Part shown: positions 24,932 to 32,615 of the stretch, one piece after another
Layout: every line of letters begins with the position of its first letter
How positions within the stretch are numbered: the stretch's first letter is position 1
Assembly (NCBI GenBank): GCA_039820405.1
Contig: JBCBQC010000005.1
Coordinates: 62,001-126,000, forward strand
Reading direction: 5' to 3'
Length of the DNA stretch: 64,000 bases
Source: CALLVY01 sp937899855
GTDB lineage: Bacteria > Bacteroidota > Bacteroidia > Chitinophagales > Saprospiraceae
Position numbers and translations under genes: made by a program
The notes under the pieces: model-generated
Databases searched by the model: none
What the model was told of the DNA's origin: nothing
The model's input: only the letters and a program-made list of their open reading frames with translations

Positions 24932-27316
24932 ATGATGAAGAAACTGTCTATCTTTTTGAGTGCACTTTTTTGCACTACCCTACTGAGCGCCCAGCTCAAC
25001 ATGACCCTCCGCTCGGAGGTCACTTACCCCGAGGCCCTCAGTGATATCTGGGGCTACCACGACGGTCAGGGCCGCGAGTATGCGCTGGTAGGTCTGAATA
25101 CCGGAGTCAATATTCAGGACGTCACCGATCCCGATAATCTCGTGGATATGGGTACGGCCCGGGGAGCAGCTACTATCTGGCGAGACATCAAGGCCTACGC
25201 GGGCTTTGCTTACATCACCAACGAGGCGAGTGGCGGCTTGATGGTCATCGACCTGCGCGGACTGCCCACCCCCATCACCGACGACGATTACTACGAGTGG
25301 ACGCCCAATATCAACGGCGAAGGCAACCTCCGCAGTTGTCACAACATCTACATCGACGAGTTTGGCTACGGCTACCTATCGGGTTGTAACCTCAATGACG
25401 GGGGCATCATCATCCTCGATCTCTTTACCACTCCCGGTACGCCCATCCACGTCACCAACGCCCCGGCGATCTACAGCCACGACGTTTACACCCGGGAAAA
25501 CATCATGTACTCCTCGGACATCAACGACGGTTTCCTCTCCATTTACGACGTCAGTGACAAAAACGATATTCGCTTGCTCAACACGCAAGTAACGCCTTCC
25601 AACTTTACCCACAACGCCTGGTTGTCGGATGATGGCAATACGGTATTTACCACCGATGAGCGCCCCGACGCGCCGGTAGCGGCCTACGACGTGACCGACC
25701 CCATGGACATCGTCGAGCTGGACCAGTACCGCCCCATTCCCACGATTGGCGAAGGAGTGATCCCGCACAACGTTCACGTTTGGAAGGACTGGTTGATCAT
25801 TTCCTACTACACCGACGGTTGTATCATCGTGGATGGCTCGCGCCCCACCAACCTGATCGAGGTGGGTAATTTCGATACCTGGATTCCCAACACCACCGGT
25901 TTTGACGGGGTTTGGGGAGCTTATCCCTTCCTACCTTCCGAAACCATTCTGGCGAGTGACATTGGCAACGGACTCTACGTCTTTACGCCCAACTATAAGC
26001 GGGCCTGCTGGTTGGAAGGAAAAGTAACGGATGCGGATACGGGCATGCCGCTGAATGGCGTAAGCGTGCTCATTGATTCGCCCCAGGAAAACGACGCCGA
26101 TACCGACTTTAGTGGTGACTACCAGACGGGAATCGCGGATGCTGGCACCTACGAGGTCACTGCTATCCTACCCGGCTACTTCCCGTTCCGGGCGGACGTC
26201 GAATTGGAAAACGGCGTGGTGCGCATGTTGGACATTGAGCTGGAGAAGGCCAATACCAGCGCTACGGGTCGGATTACCGACGAGGATACGGGAGAACCCA
26301 TTCCCTTTGCTGCTATCTCGATTGATGGCGAACTCGGCGTCGTCGAAACCGAGGCCGATGGATCGGGCGCCTTTACCTTTACGGGCTTCATCCCCGGCGA
26401 CTACACCGTTTTGGCCGCCGCTTGGGGCCACCAAACGAAGCAGCTGCAAGTAAATATCATCGATGGCGGCACCCTGGATGTAGAGTTGAAGGAAGGCTAT
26501 TACGACGATTTTGCACTTGACCTCGGTTGGCAGACTTCGGCTTCCGCCGTTCGCGGCTTGTGGGAACGCGGGGAGCCGCAGGGTACGACCAACGGCAACG
26601 TCCAGTCGAACCCCGAGGTAGATTTGCCCGATGATTTTAGCGATCAGGCCTACGTAACCGGCAATGGTGGCGGCGGGGTTGGCGACGACGATATCGACGG
26701 CGGTATCGTTCGCTTGACCTCCCCCAGCATCGACATCAGCGGAATGGGCGAGCCCATCTTGCGCTTCCACTACTGGTTCTACAATGCCGGTGGCAATGGT
26801 GTACCTGATGATTTTATGACGGTGTACGTCCAGGAAAATGGGCAAGAGACGGCGATCGAATCCTACGCGGCCAACACGGGCGACTGGGAAGGCCCCGAAG
26901 AGTTTGACCTGCGCGATTTTGTTCAGGGTGACGGTAGTGATATCCGCATCATCTTTGAAGCGCTGGATACGGGGGAAGGCCACCTGGTAGAATCCGCCAT
27001 TGATGGCTTTTCTGTATTGGATGACCTGGCCACTTCGGTAGCAACGCCCGTCGTCGATCCGAGCTGGACGCTGGAGGCACGGCCCAGCACCTTTAGCGAG
27101 ACCACGGAGGTACAATTTACCTTGCCCGAGGCCCAGGGTTCGACGGGCATCTTGCGGGTGCTAAACGCGGTGGGCCAGCAGGTCGATCAACTGCGATTAG
27201 AAGGCCCCGAAGGCAACGTGCGCTTGGGTGCCCAGCTGGAGCGGGGCATCTACTTCGTACAGTTGGAGCAGGATGGCGTCCGCAGTGAGGTACTCCGGGT
27301 AGTGAAAGCCCAGTAA
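24932..27316 (+). CDS. choice-of-anchor B family secreted protein, T9SS type A signal (copy 2)
   Basis: 794 residues, the same length and domain order as the gene 35 bases upstream: signal peptide ending LLSAQ, LVIVP-type propeller (SDIWGYHDGQGREYALVGL, SHDVYTRENIMYSSD, WKDWLIISYYTDGCII), two regulatory-like beta modules, a carbohydrate-binding-like jelly roll, and a C-terminal sorting domain (LRVLNAVGQQVDQL, RGIYFVQLEQDGVRSEVLRVV). The propeller is highly conserved between copies, whereas the C-terminal half has diverged more. That fits duplication followed by specialisation of the distal modules. It ends just before a hairpin terminator, so the pair forms one unit. Confidence 0.9.
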   Translation: MMKKLSIFLSALFCTTLLSAQLNMTLRSEVTYPEALSDIWGYHDGQGREYALVGLNTGVNIQDVTDPDNLVDMGTARGAATIWRDIKAYAGFAYITNEASGGLMVIDLRGLPTPITDDDYYEWTPNINGEGNLRSCHNIYIDEFGYGYLSGCNLNDGGIIILDLFTTPGTPIHVTNAPAIYSHDVYTRENIMYSSDINDGFLSIYDVSDKNDIRLLNTQVTPSNFTHNAWLSDDGNTVFTTDERPDAPVAAYDVTDPMDIVELDQYRPIPTIGEGVIPHNVHVWKDWLIISYYTDGCIIVDGSRPTNLIEVGNFDTWIPNTTGFDGVWGAYPFLPSETILASDIGNGLYVFTPNYKRACWLEGKVTDADTGMPLNGVSVLIDSPQENDADTDFSGDYQTGIADAGTYEVTAILPGYFPFRADVELENGVVRMLDIELEKANTSATGRITDEDTGEPIPFAAISIDGELGVVETEADGSGAFTFTGFIPGDYTVLAAAWGHQTKQLQVNIIDGGTLDVELKEGYYDDFALDLGWQTSASAVRGLWERGEPQGTTNGNVQSNPEVDLPDDFSDQAYVTGNGGGGVGDDDIDGGIVRLTSPSIDISGMGEPILRFHYWFYNAGGNGVPDDFMTVYVQENGQETAIESYAANTGDWEGPEEFDLRDFVQGDGSDIRIIFEALDTGEGHLVESAIDGFSVLDDLATSVATPVVDPSWTLEARPSTFSETTEVQFTLPEAQGSTGILRVLNAVGQQVDQLRLEGPEGNVRLGAQLERGIYFVQLEQDGVRSEVLRVVKAQ

Positions 27317-27336
27317 GCCACGAATCACCCCGGCGG

Positions 27337-27376
27337 AGAAGCCGTTCCGACTACCATCGGGGCGGCTTCTTTTTTT
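27337..27376 (+). terminator. intrinsic terminator of the choice-of-anchor B pair
   Basis: 8-bp stem AGAAGCCG/CGGCTTCT with an 18-base loop, followed directly by a run of T (27370-27376). Confidence 0.75.
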
Positions 27377-27467
27377 GGGTGGGGGAACGAAAAGCCGCGC
27401 AAATTTTCAAATTCTTTGCTAAATTGCCTCGCCAAACCAATTCAATTCACCAGCTAGCGGTTCTGCC

Positions 27468-28865
27468 TTGAAAAATACGTATTTCGACCTGATTGACCAG
27501 ACCTACGTTTTCCCTCAGGATGGCTTTGATCTGGAAGAAGGCTACCTGACCTTCCACGGAATTTCCCTCAAATATCTCATTGATACCTACGGCACCCCCC
27601 TCCGTCTGACCTACCTGCCGCGGATCAGCTCGCAGATCAAGAAGGCCAAAAATATGTTTAACCGGGCCATCAAGGCTACGGGTTATCGGGGAAAATACCA
27701 CTATTGCTACTGTACCAAAAGTTCGCACTTTAGCTACATCCTGGAAGAAGTCCTGGAAAACCGCGTCCAGCTGGAGACCTCCTCGGCCTTCGACATCGAC
27801 ATCATCCAACGCCTGTACGAAGGGGGAAAAATCACCAAGGACATCATCATTCTCAACAACGGCTTCAAAACCGAGCAGTACGTCGACAAGATCGCCGAGC
27901 TCATCGAGTCGGGTTTTAGCCAGGTGCTTCCGATTTTGGACAACGCCGGGGAGCTCGACCAGTTTGAGGCGCGGCTGCGGGGGGCCCAGCGGGTGGGTAT
28001 CCGGGTGGCGACCGAGGAGGAGCCCACCTATCCGGTGTACACCTCACGCCTGGGGATTCGCAGTTCGGAGGTGATGCACTTTTACCAGAATCGCCTGGCC
28101 GAGCACGAGCGCTTTGAACTCAAGATGCTGCACTTTTTTGTGGATACGGGCATCAAGGATACGATTTACTACTGGGGGGAGCTCAAAAAGGCGGTCAAAA
28201 CGTACTGCGAGCTGCGCCGGGTTTGCCCCACCCTCGACTCGATCAATATTGGGGGCGGCATGCCCATCCGCAATTCGCTGGGCTTCGAATTCGACTACAA
28301 CTACATGATCCGCGAGATCGTCGGGCTCATCCAGCAGGCTTGTCAGGAAGAAGGGATTCCCGACCCCGACATCTACACCGAATTCGGCAAGTACTCCGTC
28401 GGCGAAGCCGGTGCCCTGCTCTTTTCCGTCATCGGCGAGAAACAGCAAAACGATTCCGAACTCTGGTACATGGTCGATAATTCCCTGATGAGTACCCTCC
28501 CCGATAGCTGGGGCATCAACGAACGCTTCATGCTCCTGCCCATCAATAAGTGGGACAACGAGTACACCCGCATCAATATCGGGGGCCTGAGCTGCGACAA
28601 TTCCGACTTCTACAACTCCGAAATCAACGAAAACCAGGTCTTCCTCCCCCGCAACGAAGCGGGAGATCAGGAAAAACTCTACATCGGCTTTTTCCACACC
28701 GGTGCCTACCAGGACGCCCTCAGCGGCTACGGTGGCATCAAGCACTGTCTCATCCCCGCCCCCAAACACATCGTTGTCGACAAGGACCGCAAGGGCAATT
28801 TCGTGGATCGCCTCTTTTTTGAAGAGCAAAGTGCCGAAAGCATGCTGCGCATCCTGGGTTACTAG
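27468..28865 (+). CDS. speA: arginine decarboxylase, PLP fold type III
   Basis: A 465-residue protein matching the short Bacteroidota form of biosynthetic arginine decarboxylase. It has GKYHYCYCTKSSHF with the PLP lysine (about residue 85), ETSSAFDI, IGIRVATEEEP-type and INIGGGMPIRNSLGFEFDY segments, and C-terminal YIGFFHTGAYQ...GGIKHCLIPAPKHI. It makes agmatine for polyamine synthesis. The start codon appears to be TTG (27468), as no ATG fits the conserved N-terminus KNTYFDLIDQTYVFP. The stop TAG at 28863-28865 overlaps the left junction of a MITE: its TA is the target site and its G is the first base of the element. Confidence 0.9.
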   Translation: MKNTYFDLIDQTYVFPQDGFDLEEGYLTFHGISLKYLIDTYGTPLRLTYLPRISSQIKKAKNMFNRAIKATGYRGKYHYCYCTKSSHFSYILEEVLENRVQLETSSAFDIDIIQRLYEGGKITKDIIILNNGFKTEQYVDKIAELIESGFSQVLPILDNAGELDQFEARLRGAQRVGIRVATEEEPTYPVYTSRLGIRSSEVMHFYQNRLAEHERFELKMLHFFVDTGIKDTIYYWGELKKAVKTYCELRRVCPTLDSINIGGGMPIRNSLGFEFDYNYMIREIVGLIQQACQEEGIPDPDIYTEFGKYSVGEAGALLFSVIGEKQQNDSELWYMVDNSLMSTLPDSWGINERFMLLPINKWDNEYTRINIGGLSCDNSDFYNSEINENQVFLPRNEAGDQEKLYIGFFHTGAYQDALSGYGGIKHCLIPAPKHIVVDKDRKGNFVDRLFFEEQSAESMLRILGY

Positions 28866-29059
28866 AAGCCATCTCAAAATGTTTTTGCCGGCGAGGGAGT
28901 GGTCATTTACGTCCCTACGAGGCGCCAAAACGGAGCATAGCTACCGTTTTTTATCGGGATGACGATTTTGGCAACGACGTAGTATCGTAGATGACCATGT
29001 CGTAGCCCAAATCGACGAAGGAGATTCACGCCAGTAAAGTATATTTTTGAGATGGTTTC
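28865..29059. mobile_element. MITE-like element copy 1 (TA target duplication)
   Basis: A 195-bp element without a gene. Its ends are imperfect inverted repeats: GAAGCCATCTCAAAA at the left, and TTTTTGAGATGGTTTC at the right. It is flanked on both sides by TA (28863-28864 and 29060-29061). The first 75 bases closely match a second copy at 41398-41557. TA duplications and short terminal repeats are the signature of IS630/Tc1-mariner-type transposition. The insertion lies in the arginine decarboxylase stop codon and recreates TAG. Confidence 0.82.
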
Positions 29060-29248
29060 TAGCATTTCAATTACGCGGTTATTTTTAAACGGCCTACCAC
29101 TTTTTTGCTGCCATTTTACCGCAAAAACCGAACAATATTCATTTTTAGTAGGTTATTACTTTGATAAATGTGGTAAAAGCACTAATTTCCAGATACATGT
29201 AATTCCAACTCCATTTACATTTAATTATCTAATCTAAAACTTCCGTTT

Positions 29249-29515
29249 ATGAATATTACTTTCAAGGAACTGAGGAACATCAAGCACAGACTTCCGACCG
29301 GCAGTGTACAAAGGATCGCCAGCCACCTGGCCTTATCCGAGCAAACGGTACGCAACTATTTTGGCGCCCAGAAATATGAAGAGGGAGACATTACGGGTCG
29401 TCACCTACAGCCGGGACCGGAAGGGGGTATCATTAGCTTAAAGGACACCAGAATTCTTGATCTCGCTAAGCAATTAATCGCGGAATCACCTGACCACAGC
29501 GTTAGTATGAGTTGA
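29249..29515 (+). CDS. small helix-turn-helix-like DNA-binding protein
   Basis: An 88-residue protein beginning MNITFKELRNIKHRLPTGSVQRIASHLALSEQTVRNYFGA. Residues 15-40 read as a helix-turn-helix (GSVQRIASHLALSEQTVRNYF), similar to short conserved DNA-binding proteins found throughout Bacteroidota. The C-terminal part (IISLKDTRILDLAKQLI) forms another helix. It stands alone, with a strong terminator after the stop. It is probably a cytoplasmic regulator or nucleoid-associated factor; its targets are unknown. Confidence 0.7.
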   Translation: MNITFKELRNIKHRLPTGSVQRIASHLALSEQTVRNYFGAQKYEEGDITGRHLQPGPEGGIISLKDTRILDLAKQLIAESPDHSVSMS

Positions 29516-29523
29516 GAAAACGA

Positions 29524-29558
29524 CTAAAAAAGGGAGGCCAATTGCCTCCCTTTTTTAG
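29524..29558. terminator. bidirectional terminator after the small DNA-binding gene
   Basis: Perfect 15-bp stem CTAAAAAAGGGAGGC/GCCTCCCTTTTTTAG with loop CAATT. The T-run in the descending arm makes it a strong terminator in both directions; TrmN6 converges from the right. Confidence 0.85.
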
Positions 29559-29607
29559 TATTTGCCAAAATGCACTCCAGCATCTTTTTCCTTCCCCTCT
29601 TCCGTCC

Positions 29608-30339
29608 TCACATTATCGTGTAAAAGTCTTGCGTCAAAGCCACGTAAGCCTCGCTGTAGTCGTTGCGCTCGCCCGACCGTTGGATGATCAAACGATCATC
29701 CTGGACCTCCCGCGCCTCGGGCTCAAATTGTAACAACAAACGCTCAACCGGTTTCTCCGCCGTGGGAAACACTTCCGTCATCCGGGTACAGTACAGTTTG
29801 TACGAACGGGCCAGCTCCACAAATCGCAGCCCCTCCAAATGTGGAAGAATCACGCAAAAGCGCCCGGTCGGTGCCAACAAGTTGCGCGCCGCCGACAGCA
29901 AATCCCCATTGGGCAGCTTGACCGTGTGGCGGACGCTGTTGCGATCCTGGTTGTGAGAAAAGGTCCCCCCCGAGAAAAAGGGCGGATTACTCACGATCAA
30001 ATCAAAACGTTCCGTCTGCTGCCGCGAGAAATCTTGAATCGACTGGTGAACCGCCACGAGGCGATCGCACCAGGTACAAGCCGCCATATTATCCCGAGCC
30101 TGGGTAAACGAGGCCTCCTCGATCTCCACCGCCGTAATCGCCGCCTCCGGCGCGCGCTGCGCCAGCATGATGGCAATCACCCCCGAGCCCGTTCCGATGT
30201 CGAGCACCCGACGGGCGGCGTCTACCGGAGCCCAGGCCCCGAGCATAATCCCATCGGTGCCCACCTTCATGGTGCAGCGATCCTGGTGGATGTCAAACTG
30301 TTTGAACTGAAATACGGTCTTACGTTTATTTGCGATCAT
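29608..30339 (-). CDS. trmN6: tRNA1(Val) (adenine(37)-N6)-methyltransferase
   Basis: A 243-residue class I SAM methyltransferase. FQFKQFDIHQDRCTMKVGTDGIMLGAW at the N-terminus is diagnostic of the YfiC/TrmN6 group. VLDIGTGSGVIAIMLAQR binds SAM, and NPPF (in DLIVSNPPFF) is the amino-methylating motif. It methylates A37 of tRNA1-Val in characterised bacteria; a tRNA-Val gene is present elsewhere in the window at 1472. ATG 30339 fits the family start; a TTG at 30357 would lengthen it by six residues. It lies directly behind the phospholipase-D gene and may be co-transcribed. Confidence 0.9.
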   Translation of the reverse strand: MIANKRKTVFQFKQFDIHQDRCTMKVGTDGIMLGAWAPVDAARRVLDIGTGSGVIAIMLAQRAPEAAITAVEIEEASFTQARDNMAACTWCDRLVAVHQSIQDFSRQQTERFDLIVSNPPFFSGGTFSHNQDRNSVRHTVKLPNGDLLSAARNLLAPTGRFCVILPHLEGLRFVELARSYKLYCTRMTEVFPTAEKPVERLLLQFEPEAREVQDDRLIIQRSGERNDYSEAYVALTQDFYTIM

Positions 30340-30363
30340 GTGAGCCAAATTTACCAACTAACA

Positions 30364-32580
30364 CTAAGGAAGGACTTGTAGTTTACGGACCACCGATTTT
30401 CCCTCCACTTCAAAACTCACCAGATAGGTGCCCGCGGGTAAAGCCCCCAGGGACAACCGTTCGGTCAGGTGGCCTTCGGTACCTCCGAGCAGCTTGGCCT
30501 GGAGGGTGCGGCCATTCAGATCGAGCAAGCGAATCACGAGATCAGCCCGCCGATCCAGATTCAGATCGATGACGGCCACGTCAACGGCGGGGTTGGGGCT
30601 GATGGTGGCCGTAAAACCCTCGATGCCCTCCACCGCTTCGGTCGAAGTTACGCAAGAGTTGCCACCTCCCTGCGCCTCACACCAACGCGCCTCAAATTCC
30701 TGTAAAAAGATATTGGCCATGCTGGCACTGTGAAAAATCAAGGTATTTTCATCGTTGCGCGTTTCGGCACCGCCCGACCAGTTGTGCGAGCCCGTCACCA
30801 CCATCGGGTCGGAATCGGGGGCGGTGGCGTCGATGATACAGTACTTGTGGTGAAGCTGGCGACTGCCGGTATCGTCGATTACATTGACCCCATTACTTTG
30901 TAGGAAATCAAATTCGCCACCCTGGTCGTTGATGTTTTCGATGATGCCCCGTACGTCTACGTCATCGCGGTGGGCATCGATGATGGCGGCACCCAGTTCG
31001 TTGTTGGTGAAGGTCAGTAGGGCAAACTCCACGTCTTCTTCCGCCGTTGCCAGGGCCTGGGTAATGCCCACCGTGGTGTTGTCCGTGGGCGAAAAGTAAG
31101 ATTCCACCGGAACCCCACCGATCACGAACAAACGCGGGGTATTGCGCGCCTTCTGGGCACCAAACCGCACGTTAAAAATTCCGGGCTCCGCTCCGTCTGC
31201 CCCCCACAATTCCTCAAACTCGATGGTGTAGGCACGGGCCAAGGCCTGGTCTTGAATGTGAATGGTGTTGTTCGGATCCTCTCCGATATTCTGCTGGGTC
31301 ATATTGGTCGAGCCCATGATGACCCAGGAGTTGGTCTCGCTCTCGGCGTCGATCACAAAGAATTTGTTGTGCATCAAACCCTCCGCATTGCCCCGGACGA
31401 CGGGGAAGGGAGGCATCAGCTCTTGTAGCGCCAGGTTGGACGTCTCGTTATCGGTGACAAAACGTACCTGTACGCCCCGATTGTAGGCCTCCGTAAGCGC
31501 ATTGATGATGGGATTGCGGTTGGTATTGTACACCGATACGTCGATGGTCGACTGAGCCGCCCGAATGCGATCAATAATCGCGGCCTCCAGGGCGATGGGG
31601 GTGTAATCATCGGCGTAGGCACCGTTGGAGAAACTGCCGTCGACCTGGTAGTTGAAATAAATTTCGATAAAGCCATTGGAGTTGGAAGCGGTACTGAATA
31701 CCTCCACCCCGGAGTTGATGGTTGTGCTGCCGTTATCGGAATAGGCTTGTACGTAGTAAATTTTAGCGGGATCCAGTCCACTCAGGCTGATGCTGTGGCT
31801 GGTATTGGACCCACCCACGGTAAGGTCAATATCCAAGTTGCTCGGGTCGGTACCGTAGCGCAGGTTGGACGTTCCGGTCGTATTGGTGTTCCAGGAGATG
31901 GTAAAGCCATCCTTGGCAATATCGGACTGACGCAGGGAGGAAGTGATGAAAAAATCATCGGCAATCTCAAGATCGCTGGCGTCGCGAGGCAACAATTGGT
32001 GGTTGCCGTTGAACTCCGAGGCCAAACCAGTCAGGTTGACGTTGGCCAGGGGGATGTTGGTACCGATCAGACCGTGGTTGGTCCGTAGAAAAATGACCCC
32101 ACTCTCGCCGGCGGCTTCGAACTCGTACACGCCACCGGAGAAGATGCCGCCCCCATTTTTAAAGCGGACGTTCTCCAAACGGACCAGCAGGCCTTCGTTG
32201 CTTTCGTTGAGCTGATCGGGGGTGATCAACTTGGGTTCGGGTAGGGCATTGTCGCGCGACTCCACGTTGTAAGCCGTAATCGGGTCGATTTCGAGCAGGC
32301 CGTTAAAGGATTTGATCACCCCGGTTACTTCGACGAGATCACCCCGCCGGACATCGTCGGGAAAATCGCCTACCGAGCCGGTACCGGGGTAGGCCGGTAG
32401 TCCACCCGTATCGTCTTGAATGTAGCGGATGATGCCCTGTTCGGCCCCATTGGTCGCGATCCCTTTGATGGTCACGGTGGAGCCTTCGCTCATCGAGCGA
32501 GCGTTGGCAATATCGATTTGAGCCTCACTGGTGGTCCAGGCCAGGAGTAGCAGTAGCGCAGTAAAGCGAAATTTATTCAT
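30364..32580 (-). CDS. secreted OB-fold / phospholipase D-like protein with T9SS signal
   Basis: A 738-residue protein starting MNKFRFTALLLLLAW. It has a signal peptide, then an OB-fold-like region (GSTVTIKGIATNGAEQGIIRYIQDDTGG, about 30-130), a fibronectin-III-like module (ITSSLRQSDIAKDGFTISWNT), and two phospholipase D half-sites, HNKFFVID and HHKYCIID, each a complete HxKxxxxD motif. A C-terminal sorting domain (ATISPNPAVDVAVIDLN, LPAGTYLVSFEV) ends it. Enzymes of this build hydrolyse phosphodiesters in nucleic acids or lipids; both half-sites look catalytically complete. It starts 36 bases after the TonB-dependent receptor, implying cell-surface processing followed by uptake. Confidence 0.87.
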   Translation of the reverse strand: MNKFRFTALLLLLAWTTSEAQIDIANARSMSEGSTVTIKGIATNGAEQGIIRYIQDDTGGLPAYPGTGSVGDFPDDVRRGDLVEVTGVIKSFNGLLEIDPITAYNVESRDNALPEPKLITPDQLNESNEGLLVRLENVRFKNGGGIFSGGVYEFEAAGESGVIFLRTNHGLIGTNIPLANVNLTGLASEFNGNHQLLPRDASDLEIADDFFITSSLRQSDIAKDGFTISWNTNTTGTSNLRYGTDPSNLDIDLTVGGSNTSHSISLSGLDPAKIYYVQAYSDNGSTTINSGVEVFSTASNSNGFIEIYFNYQVDGSFSNGAYADDYTPIALEAAIIDRIRAAQSTIDVSVYNTNRNPIINALTEAYNRGVQVRFVTDNETSNLALQELMPPFPVVRGNAEGLMHNKFFVIDAESETNSWVIMGSTNMTQQNIGEDPNNTIHIQDQALARAYTIEFEELWGADGAEPGIFNVRFGAQKARNTPRLFVIGGVPVESYFSPTDNTTVGITQALATAEEDVEFALLTFTNNELGAAIIDAHRDDVDVRGIIENINDQGGEFDFLQSNGVNVIDDTGSRQLHHKYCIIDATAPDSDPMVVTGSHNWSGGAETRNDENTLIFHSASMANIFLQEFEARWCEAQGGGNSCVTSTEAVEGIEGFTATISPNPAVDVAVIDLNLDRRADLVIRLLDLNGRTLQAKLLGGTEGHLTERLSLGALPAGTYLVSFEVEGKSVVRKLQVLP

Positions 32581-32615
32581 GAGGAACATTTTATGGAGGA
32601 TCATTGATTGAGCGT

